Made by a program: the position numbers and the translations under genes. A stretch of DNA of 64,000 bases from Halodesulfovibrio sp. MK-HDV (GTDB lineage: Bacteria > Desulfobacterota > Desulfovibrionia > Desulfovibrionales > Desulfovibrionaceae). Of the stretch, positions 1 through 8,035 are shown one piece after another (position 1 is the stretch's first letter; each line of letters starts with the position of its first letter). Location: NCBI RefSeq assembly GCF_009914765.1, contig NZ_WYDS01000001.1, forward strand, positions 124,001-188,000, read 5' to 3'. The notes beneath the pieces are model-generated. The model was not told the DNA's origin. It saw only the letters and a list, made by a program, of their open reading frames with translations, and ran no database searches.

Positions 1-236
1 CGGCTATGACAGGAATAAAACTAGTGCAACGCTCTTTAAAAACAGGTTGGGCGTTTCTAGAAAATCCAGACGACAAACAAACCGAGCGAATGCTGTGGTC
101 GCTGTTCCATCTTGGTTCCTACGCAACCCGTGTCCCTGCCTCCCAGCTTGCACGACGCTACAAGAAAGGCATGGAGCAACTAGAGAGCGGCGAGGGTACG
201 ATCATCAACCCACTAATTCCTGAACCTAACAAATAA
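1..236 (+). CDS. C-terminal end of a phage virion protein (partial)
   Basis: The reading frame is open to the left edge, so the first Met (position 6) is probably internal and only the last ~78 residues are seen. I recognise no domain; the segment is basic and helical-looking. It sits just upstream of a T7-type tail fibre gene. In T7-like phages the gene before the tail fibre encodes a large internal virion protein, so that is the best guess, from position alone. The prophage continues to the left of this window. Confidence 0.5.
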   Translation, partial: AMTGIKLVQRSLKTGWAFLENPDDKQTERMLWSLFHLGSYATRVPASQLARRYKKGMEQLESGEGTIINPLIPEPNK

Positions 237-247
237 ATTATGCGTGG

Positions 248-604
248 CTATTTGATGATGCTTTTTTTGCTTTCAAGATCTGATTTCGCGGATTCTAGAG
301 CGCTTGAAACATCATCAACTGCACGTTGTGCCCCTTTTTGCACAGCGTTGGCTAGATCTTGAGCGTCAGAGTTAGCTTCGCGATTTACGCAATTGATATA
401 GCTCTCTATTTCCGAAACGTAGGCGTTAAAATCCTTAACAGCAGAGTTATACGAGTCAACATCTGAAACAGTAAAAGAAGGTTTTTGGGGTTTTGAACAC
501 TTATGTTTCCAGTCGACAGATGAGTCTACATCTTGAGTTCCAAATGTGCCTGCATAGGTAGGCACAGCATAACTAAGTAAGAAAATAAGTAATAAATATC
601 TCAT
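248..604 (-). CDS. Small secreted protein carried by the prophage (moron-like)
   Basis: A 118-residue protein with a clear Sec signal peptide: MRY start, a hydrophobic stretch (residues 3-15) and a likely cleavage after TYA at about residue 18. The mature part is hydrophilic and probably coiled coil, with Ala/Asp/Ser-rich heptads in residues 70-118 and two Cys (about 36 and 72) that could form a disulfide. It has a good ribosome site (AAGGAGTACC) before the ATG. It is transcribed against the phage late genes on both sides, the usual layout of an autonomously expressed prophage cargo gene. Function not recognised. The product would act in the periplasm or outside the host cell. Confidence 0.65.
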   Translation of the reverse strand: MRYLLLIFLLSYAVPTYAGTFGTQDVDSSVDWKHKCSKPQKPSFTVSDVDSYNSAVKDFNAYVSEIESYINCVNREANSDAQDLANAVQKGAQRAVDDVSSALESAKSDLESKKSIIK

Positions 605-670
605 GCGGTACTCCTTAAAAAAATATTTTAAAATTTTATCACAAACTACGGAAAGGACAAGGTGGATATC

Positions 671-3274
671 ATGTTAGAGAACAACAAAAACGCTGTGACG
701 GTTATCTACTCCGGCGGTGATATTCAGGTTCCGTTTCTTTTTTACGATCAAGATGATCTTGTGGTTTTGTATGAGATCACGCCGAAAACGTTAGGAACGG
801 ACTACACTGTTACCGGGGCCGGTAACGAGGCAGGGGGCAAAGTTGCGCTCGTCACCCAGCCTGCTAGTGGGACTCGGGTAACTGTGATCCGCAAGGTGGA
901 TTTTACCCAGCTGCTCCAGATTCCTGCAAACGGGATTATTCCTGAAGGTGCATTGAACCGTGCGCTTGATCGTATCGTGATGATGATTCAGCAACTGGAA
1001 GAACGGGCGAATCGTTCCGTTACGTACCCAGAAGGGACTGAAAAAACTAAAGTGGCAAACGCCGGTGAGATGCTGGACGCTATAGAACAAGCGCAGCTTG
1101 ACATTAATAATGCTGTCAATGTTGCTACAGCAACACTTGAATCTTCAAATACTGCTCTTGTCGCATCGAATAAGGCTCTTGATGATGCAGAAGCAAAGCG
1201 AGTGCAGGTTAATAACGACGGCGATGCGCAAGTTGAGCGAATTCTTGCAGAAGGGAATAAGCAAGACAGTCGTGTTGAAACGGAAGGTGATAAGCAACAT
1301 AGCCGTGTTGAAACAGAAGGTAACGAGCAAGCTTCGCGTATAACAACAGAAGGGAATAGCCAGTACAACCGTGTAGTGAGTCTTCGTGATTCTGCGGTTG
1401 CTCTTGTGGATACGCATAAGGTCGAGGGTGTATCTTCCGTTGACGCGGCAAAGCAACAAGCGTTGGATACTATTAGAGCTATGCCTGAGTATTTGCCGAA
1501 TCATGAAGCGATACTACAAGCCCAAATTGAAAATATTTTTGGCGGTAAGGTTGTAGGCAAAAGCGGAAAGTGGAAATTTGTATCGTCAGATACGATTACC
1601 GCCACTGGTGTTGGTTACGTGCAAGGGTGGACAGTAGGGGCATTGACAGGGATTTCTTTTGCAGAAGGGGAGACACCTAACTGGAATGATTGTGTAAAAG
1701 AAACAATAAACGGATGGCGTAAGGTAGCGATAACATTTGGGGACTCTGGTGAACCATACGTAGTTAATCACATTTGGCGACAGCTTAGACTTCATCCCAC
1801 GTATGGAGATGTGTGTTGGGACTTTACGACAGGCAAGGGTTATAAGGTTCTTGTTTGTTTAGAATCTATAGACCCTGCTGATCAGCAAGTAGGGACGCGT
1901 GATGTGACAGAGTATTTGCTTGGAGGTTGTTCTGCGGTTTACCCTAAATATGCAGGTAAAAAGGTAATAGAATTTAGCGCAGGGAAAATTTTTCTTAAAG
2001 CTCGAGCTTGCACATGGCGAGGCTCTGGTTACAATCCTCCAACTATTTCTCGTAATGATGTACTCACAATCGTTTTTCACCATGTATATAATCCGATAAC
2101 ACCAAAAATACGTATAGGTGTTAAGCAAGATTACGGTAATGACGACTCTCCGTGGGTCGTACTAGGTGATTTCTCAACTACATACGATGAATCCACTAAA
2201 ACAGTTACTTGGAGTGGTGCATTATCAACCGCGCCGTGGGATTTTGAAGAAATGGATTACTACCTGATGATGCAGGGTGGTGAAGTTGTAGCCATGGATG
2301 GAGCAGATACAGTCTATGCTTCTATTGAATCTGCCGCTTATGGGTTAAACGATGAAGCTGCTATTTTTCGCTATCATGGTGAGTGGTTTACGGGGGGTGG
2401 AGGTCAGGCCACTATGTATGACAATGAATTTAGCTTACCGCCTGAAGCATCATCTATTATTCCTTTAAACTCATATGGCATTTTTAATGTTGGTTATTGG
2501 AAAGGTAAGGAGTGGAAGAGTCAGTTGTTGGGTGATGCACGGTTCGATGATGCAGGGACGACTGTTTCTCGTCTTGTTTTAAAGATGGCTGATAAAGTGG
2601 TGGGAGGGTTGTCTACATTAGAAGTCAGAAAAGCTGACGACACTTGGCAGGAGTTTACTATTGGTTATGAGGCAAACTCGCTTGAATATCGTTTTAATGA
2701 ACAACAAAACTACGCAATAATAAATGTTGGTTCGTCATACGCTGTGCTTGGCTATACATCTGAAGAAGACATGAGGCGTAATGCTTCGGTACGTGCAAAG
2801 TACCAAGCCTCTGCCCGCGTTTGGCGTCCAGATCATTCTGACGTGAATTTTTCTACTCCTGATGAGAAGGTTTTATTTCTTGCAACCTATGGGCGCGGTA
2901 CTGGCAGTCTGGTGCATGATTTAATTGGGCATGTCCCAACTGTTAATGGCGGAACAAACTCAAACTGGGCTGCAATTTTGGCAAGCGCTGATAATCATCT
3001 CGCTAGAACCATTGGAACTAGCCGCTATCAATCATTAAATCCACGCTATCCGGAACCTAATTCCATCGCTGTGCTTTTTAGACTCTTTCCGAGAGAAGGA
3101 ACACTTTGGATGCAAGCTAGATTTAAGGAGCTTATTTATAATGGAGGCATGGATTGGGGCGATAATCACATTTTAGATGAAAACGGTTCTGATTATTTAA
3201 CAACAACTACCGACGATAACGGAAATGTAGTACTTCAAGGTGTAATGTCTTACGATACCGGAATTCCGGCGTAG
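671..3274 (+). CDS. T7-type phage tail fibre protein
   Basis: 867 residues. The first ~130 residues match the phage T7 tail fibre N-terminal family (virion attachment): Asn-Ala-Val-Thr-Val opening, an IPFxF-like strand, and the NGIIPEGALNRALDRIVMMI helix. A shaft follows with four 11-residue repeats of the type VETEGxxQxSR (residues about 191-235), expected to form a trimeric coiled coil. The remaining ~600 residues are beta-rich, Gly/Trp/Tyr-rich and not recognised; this is the usual place for receptor-binding domains. A GTG at 662 is an alternative start nine bases upstream; the ATG at 671 is preferred because AAGGTGG lies five bases before it. The fibre would decide host range of the integrated phage. 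Confidence 0.85.
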   Translation: MLENNKNAVTVIYSGGDIQVPFLFYDQDDLVVLYEITPKTLGTDYTVTGAGNEAGGKVALVTQPASGTRVTVIRKVDFTQLLQIPANGIIPEGALNRALDRIVMMIQQLEERANRSVTYPEGTEKTKVANAGEMLDAIEQAQLDINNAVNVATATLESSNTALVASNKALDDAEAKRVQVNNDGDAQVERILAEGNKQDSRVETEGDKQHSRVETEGNEQASRITTEGNSQYNRVVSLRDSAVALVDTHKVEGVSSVDAAKQQALDTIRAMPEYLPNHEAILQAQIENIFGGKVVGKSGKWKFVSSDTITATGVGYVQGWTVGALTGISFAEGETPNWNDCVKETINGWRKVAITFGDSGEPYVVNHIWRQLRLHPTYGDVCWDFTTGKGYKVLVCLESIDPADQQVGTRDVTEYLLGGCSAVYPKYAGKKVIEFSAGKIFLKARACTWRGSGYNPPTISRNDVLTIVFHHVYNPITPKIRIGVKQDYGNDDSPWVVLGDFSTTYDESTKTVTWSGALSTAPWDFEEMDYYLMMQGGEVVAMDGADTVYASIESAAYGLNDEAAIFRYHGEWFTGGGGQATMYDNEFSLPPEASSIIPLNSYGIFNVGYWKGKEWKSQLLGDARFDDAGTTVSRLVLKMADKVVGGLSTLEVRKADDTWQEFTIGYEANSLEYRFNEQQNYAIINVGSSYAVLGYTSEEDMRRNASVRAKYQASARVWRPDHSDVNFSTPDEKVLFLATYGRGTGSLVHDLIGHVPTVNGGTNSNWAAILASADNHLARTIGTSRYQSLNPRYPEPNSIAVLFRLFPREGTLWMQARFKELIYNGGMDWGDNHILDENGSDYLTTTTDDNGNVVLQGVMSYDTGIPA

Positions 3275-3283
3275 GGAGGAAAT

Positions 3284-3601
3284 ATGTTTTACCCTGATAA
3301 CTTCTTACGAGTGCTCGGCAAAGGCGTGTCGGAACGTATTCAGCTCCTCGAACTTTGGAAGGATGTAGAATGCTATTACATCGATGTGAAGCTTTTAGAT
3401 ACCCCCGAAACAACTCCTTCCATTGAATGGATTAAGGCAACAGAGTGGTACGTAAACGGTGGGTATAGGGAATTGCGGGCTAAAGCCTATTTACCGATCG
3501 GTGAACAGCTCGATATGCAATTTCATGATAGACAGAACGGCACGACCTCTCACCCTGATCACATAGCTGCTGTAAAAGAAAGATGGAGCAAGCCTTGTTA
3601 G
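3284..3601 (+). CDS. Small phage late protein of unknown function
   Basis: 105 residues, with GGGAGGAAAT directly before the ATG and only nine bases after the tail fibre stop, so co-transcribed and probably co-translated. No signal peptide or membrane segment. It is rich in aromatic residues (Trp, Tyr) and acidic/basic pairs. Position after the fibre gene fits a fibre chaperone or accessory virion protein, but no motif supports this. Its 3' end overlaps the next gene by 19 bases in another frame. Confidence 0.6.
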   Translation: MFYPDNFLRVLGKGVSERIQLLELWKDVECYYIDVKLLDTPETTPSIEWIKATEWYVNGGYRELRAKAYLPIGEQLDMQFHDRQNGTTSHPDHIAAVKERWSKPC

Positions 3602-3936
3602 TTGTTTATTCCAACAAACTACTCAAGAAATGGCAGGCCGGATGCAGGGTGTTTTGTAACATTGTGGTAACTCGTCCAGACCATCGTGAGAACAAAGGGC
3701 TGCATGTACATGAACGCGAACACTGCAAGCAATGGAAGAAAAGACCTTTCTCCCACGATCTGCGGTACTGGTTAAGCAAAAAATACAGACTTGCTTGTGC
3801 GGCGATAGCGTATAAGAAACAAGCTGCTTGTTCTGGTAACATCAAAGGAGCGGCAGAGAGCCTTTCTCAATATTACCGGCTGGGCATATCTGCTGAAGAA
3901 GCAGAGAAAGAAATTTTGCAAGCTAAGACTGTGTAA
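3583..3936 (+). CDS. Phage protein with HEXXH-type motif
   Basis: 117 residues, starting inside the previous gene (19-base overlap, translational coupling). Residues about 43-47 read HEREH followed by CKQW, giving an HEXXH pattern as in zinc metallopeptidases. Small late-region proteins with a VHEREHxxQW signature occur in several tailed phages, and to my knowledge their role is unknown. The C-terminal half is basic and helical with no signal peptide. Whether the motif binds metal cannot be judged from sequence. It is the last gene of the late operon, followed by a terminator. Confidence 0.6.
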   Translation: MEQALLVVYSNKLLKKWQAGCRVFCNIVVTRPDHRENKGLHVHEREHCKQWKKRPFSHDLRYWLSKKYRLACAAIAYKKQAACSGNIKGAAESLSQYYRLGISAEEAEKEILQAKTV

Positions 3937-3944
3937 ACATAAGG

Positions 3945-3980
3945 AGCTTCGATCATGATGGATTGAAGCTTTTCTTATTT
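3945..3980 (+). terminator. Rho-independent terminator of the prophage late operon
   Basis: A 10-bp stem (one G-U pair) with a six-base loop, 3945-3954 with 3961-3970, followed by TTTCTTATTT. It lies eight bases after the last phage stop codon. Confidence 0.75.
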
Positions 3981-3987
3981 GATAGGT

Positions 3988-4024
3988 GGGTAGCAATGTA
4001 TGCTTGGGTAGCATTAGGGTAGCA
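3988..4024. repeat. Three direct copies of GGGTAGCA near the prophage end
   Basis: Identical octamers at 3988-3995, 4006-4013 and 4017-4024, between the phage terminator and the tRNA gene. Short direct repeats beside an attachment core are typical of arm-type integrase binding sites; that role here is inference. Confidence 0.45.
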
Positions 4025-4025
4025 G

Positions 4026-4064
4026 AAAAGAAAAAAGGATTTACGGAATAATCCGTAAATCCTT
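4026..4064 (-). terminator. Terminator of the tRNA-Met gene
   Basis: A perfect 13-bp inverted repeat, 4035-4047 with 4052-4064, loop of four bases. On the minus strand it is followed by TTTTTTCTTTTC and stands just after the tRNA 3' end. Confidence 0.8.
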
Positions 4065-4072
4065 GTAATCTC

Positions 4073-4148
4073 TGGTGGGCCTAGCAGGATTTGAACCTGC
4101 GACCTGCCGGTTATGAGCCGGAGGCTCTGCCAACTGAGCTATAGGCCC
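4073..4148 (-). tRNA. tRNA-Met (anticodon CAT)
   Basis: Full cloverleaf: 7-bp acceptor (GGGCCTA/TAGGCCC), D stem GCTC/GAGC, anticodon loop CTCATAA, T stem GCAGG/CCTGC with loop TTCAAAT, and an encoded CCA. The acceptor starts with a paired G-C, unlike initiator tRNA, so this is elongator Met or the CAU-anticodon tRNA-Ile that is modified to lysidine; sequence alone cannot settle which. The 3' end faces the prophage, so it is a likely integration site. Confidence 0.9.
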
Positions 4149-4340
4149 TCTATGTGCTGAGGAAGAGTAGCTAACACCTTGGTAACTCACTGTCAATTGC
4201 AAATCGTCAAAAAGTTACTATAGATGCACGTCTCAGCGTTTTTTCTTGTACAGTCTGTGGCTATTTATAAGCCCTTCTGAATTGATGCAGAAGGTAACAT
4301 ACAAGAAATACAGAAAAAAGTAATCCCCATCCTGTAAATT

Positions 4341-5066
4341 CTAAAGTCCAAGGGATGCGAGTAAATTATCTACGTCAGATTGTGATGAAACTTCGCTAGG
4401 TCCCTTGAGTTCTGAATTTTCAACTTTATCTGTAAGATCAGTCTGCTTAGACTGTGAATCTTTTTCGGCTTTTTTAACTGCAATGAAATCGCTGGTGGAG
4501 TAGAGATCAAATACTGTAGTTTTTAGGTTCTGTAAGGCACCGATGATGCGAAGGATGCGTTGTCCTGCGAGATCCTGAAAGCTAAGCGCAGTCATAATTT
4601 CATTCATATTCTGGCTTAGTTTGTCTTCAAGAGAAGTAAGAGCGGCTAAGTCCTTGTTGTCCGGCAGAGCGCGTTGTGCGCTTTGGAGATGAGCAAGGGC
4701 TAATTCACGCATTTGAATCTGCTGCTCAACAATGGTCATAATGTCATCGGTGGCATTCTCAAGAGTTTTATATACAGCATCCAGCTGCTCAGAAGCTTCT
4801 CCGAAAAGCTGTGTAGCTTTCTTTTCTTCAGAGGCATTTTGTTCTTGTTCATCTGGAGCAGTAATTTCTGAGTAAATAGACTGAAGACCCTCGTGCATTT
4901 CTACACTGAGTTTTTTGTAGAATTCACCTTCCAGCAATGACTGGGTCAGGTGCTCACTTAGGGTATTTTCTACACTGTTGGTAATGGTCTGGGTAATACT
5001 GTTCGCGAGCTGATTGGAAACGCGATTGAGAATTTCATCCATTACAGAAGTGTCTGAAGTATTCAT
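4341..5066 (-). CDS. cheZ: CheZ-type chemotaxis phosphatase
   Basis: 241 residues. CheZ speeds dephosphorylation of CheY-P and so resets the flagellar motor signal in the cytoplasm. The long central helical hairpin (about 90-195) carries the FQDLAGQRI signature at residues 163-171, with Gln164 as the counterpart of the catalytic Gln of enteric CheZ. The C-terminus (SQSDVDNLLASLGL) matches the short amphipathic CheY-docking helix at the end of CheZ, separated by a polar linker. The N-terminal 80 residues form an extra helical region. It stands alone here, with no other chemotaxis gene nearby. GGGGGACC precedes the ATG. Confidence 0.88.
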   Translation of the reverse strand: MNTSDTSVMDEILNRVSNQLANSITQTITNSVENTLSEHLTQSLLEGEFYKKLSVEMHEGLQSIYSEITAPDEQEQNASEEKKATQLFGEASEQLDAVYKTLENATDDIMTIVEQQIQMRELALAHLQSAQRALPDNKDLAALTSLEDKLSQNMNEIMTALSFQDLAGQRILRIIGALQNLKTTVFDLYSTSDFIAVKKAEKDSQSKQTDLTDKVENSELKGPSEVSSQSDVDNLLASLGL

Positions 5067-5243
5067 AGAAAAGGTCCCCCTGAGGCGTCGTTGATGTGCA
5101 AAATAAAGAAATACTCTTAGAAACGGTGTAACTATGAATAATTATTGTCTGAAAAGCAACGGCTTATGCGTTGTTTTCCTGTTGCAAGCGGTGCTTGCAG
5201 GGGATTGGAGCATATTGTGATGTCGCGGGAGGCATATGGACAT

Positions 5244-5280
5244 ATAAAAAGCCCTCATGTTGAAATCAACACGAGGGCTT
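5244..5280 (-). terminator. Terminator after the PilZ-like gene
   Basis: Stem 5250-5262 with 5267-5279 (13 pairs, one mismatch), loop of four bases, then TTTTTATATG on the minus strand. It ends the operon that begins at or after ileS. Confidence 0.75.
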
Positions 5281-5328
5281 ATTTATTACGATAACCAGTG
5301 CGCCTTTGTACGGCTGTGTGTACAGCTA

Positions 5329-5838
5329 TTACGTAAGGCGCTGGGTTCGGATTTGTCTTCGTTCTTCAACAAAAACGTGATGAACGATTTTTTCTCTGTC
5401 TTCTGCGCTGATTCTGTCAAATTCAACGGTGGCAGTTTCATTGTCTGCCTTGCTGATACGCCCGCAAGCGCCTGCAACACTCAGTGGGAAGTCACTTAAG
5501 AAGACTAGCAACTCAATGTGCGTGCCTTCAGTTAATCCATGTGTGTTCTTGATGGTAAGATCCGCTCCGCTGAGCTCGATAACTTCAATTGGGCTTGGAA
5601 AGTCCATTTCAAGTTGATCATGTTTCAGATGAGAGAGAATAGCATCAAGTTTTGTATTCATGTTGAGCAGAAACGAAACCATAGCTTCCGGCGTATGCGA
5701 GTTCGTGAGTTCTTCAGCATCCGCTGCGGAATCAGAAAGACCGAAACCGGAAAAACGGGACGGCTCATCTTTATCTGTGAGAAGGCGTAAACGGCCTTTG
5801 AGGTACAATGAGATGGATGCAAATTCTCGTTTTTCCAT
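5329..5838 (-). CDS. PilZ-like domain protein
   Basis: 169 residues, start chosen at the ATG with GGAG six bases upstream. The N-terminus (EKREF) and a strand reading VIELSGADLTI near residue 88 look like a degenerate PilZ fold, whose usual c-di-GMP motifs are RxxxR and DxSxxG. The second motif is only partly kept, so nucleotide binding is uncertain. Residues 30-75 are a helical insert. The C-terminal helix is basic. It is the last gene of the run lspA to here and is followed by a terminator. A role in surface behaviour or motility is possible by family only. Confidence 0.6.
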   Translation of the reverse strand: MEKREFASISLYLKGRLRLLTDKDEPSRFSGFGLSDSAADAEELTNSHTPEAMVSFLLNMNTKLDAILSHLKHDQLEMDFPSPIEVIELSGADLTIKNTHGLTEGTHIELLVFLSDFPLSVAGACGRISKADNETATVEFDRISAEDREKIVHHVFVEERRQIRTQRLT

Positions 5839-5852
5839 AGACAACTCCGGTG

Positions 5853-6284
5853 TTAGATCATTCCGTTTTCAGCATCAATATGCATAGCGTTAACAGGGCA
5901 GACTTTTACGCACATGCCACAAGCGGTACAGTGATCAATATCAAACACGATAACGCGCTTTTCACGATCAACATAAAGAGAACCATTAGGACAGATTGCC
6001 GTGCACATACCACAGTGCATGCAGGAATCTTCATCGCGTGAGATTCGCTGAGTAACAGGTGTTACAACAATGCGGTTTTTTTCCAGATACTCGATACCCT
6101 TTAGGTAACTTTCTTTGGTTCCGATAATTTCAACGGTCATATGCCCTTCTTTACGAGGGGTGATCTGTGCTTTGAGAATGTTGAAAGATAGATCAAACAT
6201 TCGGGTAAGGTCACAGATAACAGGTGAACCGGAAATGGTCGGCGGAAATGTAAGGTGAACGTTTTTACGGTACTCTTTTGTCAT
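5853..6284 (-). CDS. NIL-domain ferredoxin, 2x[4Fe-4S]
   Basis: 143 residues. Residues 1-75 form a NIL domain, the ferredoxin-like fold first described at the C-terminus of methionine ABC transporter ATPases. Residues 85-140 hold two classic cluster motifs, CMHCGMCTAICP and CTACGMCVKVCP, for two [4Fe-4S] clusters. NIL-ferredoxins are widespread in anaerobes; a role in sulfur or methionine-related chemistry has been proposed for the family. ATG at 6284 is chosen because upstream codons have no ribosome site; even this start has only a weak one. It lies 20 bases after the CpoB-like gene and 14 before the PilZ-like gene. Confidence 0.85.
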   Translation of the reverse strand: MTKEYRKNVHLTFPPTISGSPVICDLTRMFDLSFNILKAQITPRKEGHMTVEIIGTKESYLKGIEYLEKNRIVVTPVTQRISRDEDSCMHCGMCTAICPNGSLYVDREKRVIVFDIDHCTACGMCVKVCPVNAMHIDAENGMI

Positions 6285-6304
6285 GATGTTAACCAATATT
6301 GCAC

Positions 6305-7216
6305 TTACTGTTTAGCAAGTTCCTGCTTTGCGCGTTTAGCCTCAATTGATTTCGGGAATTTCTCTGTGAGCTGATTGAGGCGGAACTTACCGGCATTCTT
6401 TTTGCCTTGTTTAAGAAAACTGAGACCCTGTTTTAATAAGGCCTGAGGGTACTTATTGCTTTTAGGATATTTTTTAATAACATCCTCATAAGCCAGAGTT
6501 GCACGCGGGTAGTTTTTCATTTGAAAATATGCTTCACCCTGCCAAAACTTCGCGTTCGCAGCTAGTTTTGATTTGGGGTACGTTTTTTCATATTCACTCC
6601 ACATGCGCTGTGCGTCTTGATAGCGGCGTTCATTGAATGCCTGTAACGCACTTTTGTATAATGCTTCTGCAAGGTCTTCAGGTGCTACTTTCTGGGGAGG
6701 AGTAGCTGGAACAACTGGTGCAGGTACCATTGGTGGGGTGCCCTGAACTACCTGTCCATTTTGAGTAGGAAGCATGGTTCCGGAGCCTGTAGGCTGCTGA
6801 TTAACTGCCCTTGGCTGTACTGCTGTTGATGACACAGGAAGGTGGTTTTCAATACCTAGCTGTGAAGACATCATACGTATTGCACCTTCCATCTGCGCAA
6901 TACGCTGCTTGATGCTTGCTACATCAGTTTCAAGAGTAGGCACAGTGCCTGTTTCGGTTTGTACATCTTCAAGTTGTCCTTCCAGTGTTGCTAAGGATAC
7001 TTTCATGCCTTTCAATTCAGACCAGATATCAGCCTGTTCTGGACGAACAGTATCAAGTGCCTGTGAAGTTGAACCGAGTGAGTTGTTGAGTGCTAGAATT
7101 TGCTGCTCTTGTTGAGACAGCTTTCGTTCTAAGAGATTAACCTGTTCCTGTTTAACGCAAGCGAGCAGGAAGAGGGTACTGATACATACAAGAGTAACAC
7201 GAATAGCAATTCGCAT
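6305..7216 (-). CDS. CpoB/YbgF-like TPR lipoprotein
   Basis: 303 residues with a lipoprotein signal (lipobox LLAC, Cys at about residue 20). Residues 25-115 are a trimerising coiled coil, 120-175 a Pro/Gln/Thr-rich linker, and 185-300 three TPR-like repeats (YKSALQAFNERRYQDAQRMW; AKFWQGEAYFQMKNYPRATL; LLKQGLSFLKQGKKNAGKF). This is the domain order of CpoB (YbgF), the Tol-Pal associated periplasmic protein that coordinates outer membrane constriction and peptidoglycan synthesis. The tol genes are not next to it, so the exact role is unproved. Confidence 0.8.
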   Translation of the reverse strand: MRIAIRVTLVCISTLFLLACVKQEQVNLLERKLSQQEQQILALNNSLGSTSQALDTVRPEQADIWSELKGMKVSLATLEGQLEDVQTETGTVPTLETDVASIKQRIAQMEGAIRMMSSQLGIENHLPVSSTAVQPRAVNQQPTGSGTMLPTQNGQVVQGTPPMVPAPVVPATPPQKVAPEDLAEALYKSALQAFNERRYQDAQRMWSEYEKTYPKSKLAANAKFWQGEAYFQMKNYPRATLAYEDVIKKYPKSNKYPQALLKQGLSFLKQGKKNAGKFRLNQLTEKFPKSIEAKRAKQELAKQ

Positions 7217-7219
7217 GGA

Positions 7220-7492
7220 TTATCCTCTCTGTTGAGGTGGTTTCGCCCATGAGGCAAGTCCGGTGGTACGTCGAAAGCCGAATAGAAGGTAGAGTGTTCC
7301 ACCTATAACTGGCAGCATTACGCCAGCCAGCATCCAGCCATATTTTTCCATTGGTGAAGAAAATTCATGTTTATAGGAATGCCAAATAGACCATAAATTA
7401 GGCAAAATGGGAAGAGTGAGAGCCAAGGCTAACAGCGCGGGATGCATATCAGACGCTGAAAATACGTTAAATATTGGTAGCAAATCAGTCAC
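7220..7492 (-). CDS. Small membrane protein, PLDc_N domain
   Basis: 90 residues with a GTG start behind GGGAGGACCC. Two hydrophobic segments (about 18-37 and 52-72) with the WxxLxxG...GxxYLLFG pattern of the PLDc_N domain, found alone or at the N-terminus of cardiolipin synthases. No phospholipase catalytic motif (HKD) is present. Function unknown. It lies ten bases after lspA and four before the CpoB-like gene. Confidence 0.75.
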   Translation of the reverse strand: MTDLLPIFNVFSASDMHPALLALALTLPILPNLWSIWHSYKHEFSSPMEKYGWMLAGVMLPVIGGTLYLLFGFRRTTGLASWAKPPQQRG

Positions 7493-7501
7493 GGGTCCTC
7501 C

Positions 7502-7972
7502 CTATGGAATGTCCTTAAAGGTCAATAGCATTAAGCCTGCTCCAACACAGATGCAGATGTCTGCCACGTTGAATGCTGGCCAGTGGTAATTTTTATAGTA
7601 AAAATCGAGAAAGTCTATAACCGCACCGATTCTGATACGATCGATGAGGTTACCAACCGCCCCGCCGAGAATAAGTCCGAGTGCAGTAAAAAGAATCTTA
7701 TTGGGCTTTGCTGAACGTGCCATGAGGTGGACAGCAATACAGGCAGCAATTGCCGCACCACTAAAGAGCCATATTTGCCAACTGGTTTCTGTGTTGTTCA
7801 AAAATCCGAATGCTGCACCGCGGTTGAGTACGTGCACCAGGTTAAAGAAATCAGGAATAACAGGGAAGCCACTCCAGAGAGGAATGTGTTGAACAGTAAG
7901 CCATTTGGTGAACTGGTCTGCAATAATGGAAAAAAGACCAATTCCGTAGACGATGAGATATCGAGTGCGCAT
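7502..7972 (-). CDS. lspA: Lipoprotein signal peptidase (SPase II)
   Basis: 156 residues, an inner membrane aspartyl protease that cuts signal peptides of prolipoproteins in front of the lipidated Cys. Four membrane helices are visible. The family signatures are present: DQFTKW near the N-terminus, NRGAAFGFL, GNLIDRIRIGAVIDFLDF with the first catalytic Asp, and FNVADICI with the second. Start chosen at the ATG with GGAGG four bases upstream; a frame extension further upstream would run through the terminator hairpin. The many lipoproteins in this window are substrates. Confidence 0.95.
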   Translation of the reverse strand: MRTRYLIVYGIGLFSIIADQFTKWLTVQHIPLWSGFPVIPDFFNLVHVLNRGAAFGFLNNTETSWQIWLFSGAAIAACIAVHLMARSAKPNKILFTALGLILGGAVGNLIDRIRIGAVIDFLDFYYKNYHWPAFNVADICICVGAGLMLLTFKDIP

Positions 7973-8002
7973 GGAACCTCCAGGTACGGAAGCATATATA
8001 AA

Positions 8003-8035
8003 AAGAGCCTGCCGACGCAAGTCCGGCAGGCTCTT
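8003..8035 (-). terminator. Terminator/attenuator hairpin immediately before lspA
   Basis: A 12-bp GC-rich stem (8003-8014 with 8024-8035, loop nine bases) followed on the minus strand by TTTTTATATATG. It ends only ~30 bases before the lspA start, leaving no room for a promoter in between, so lspA must be transcribed through it. Confidence 0.75.
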
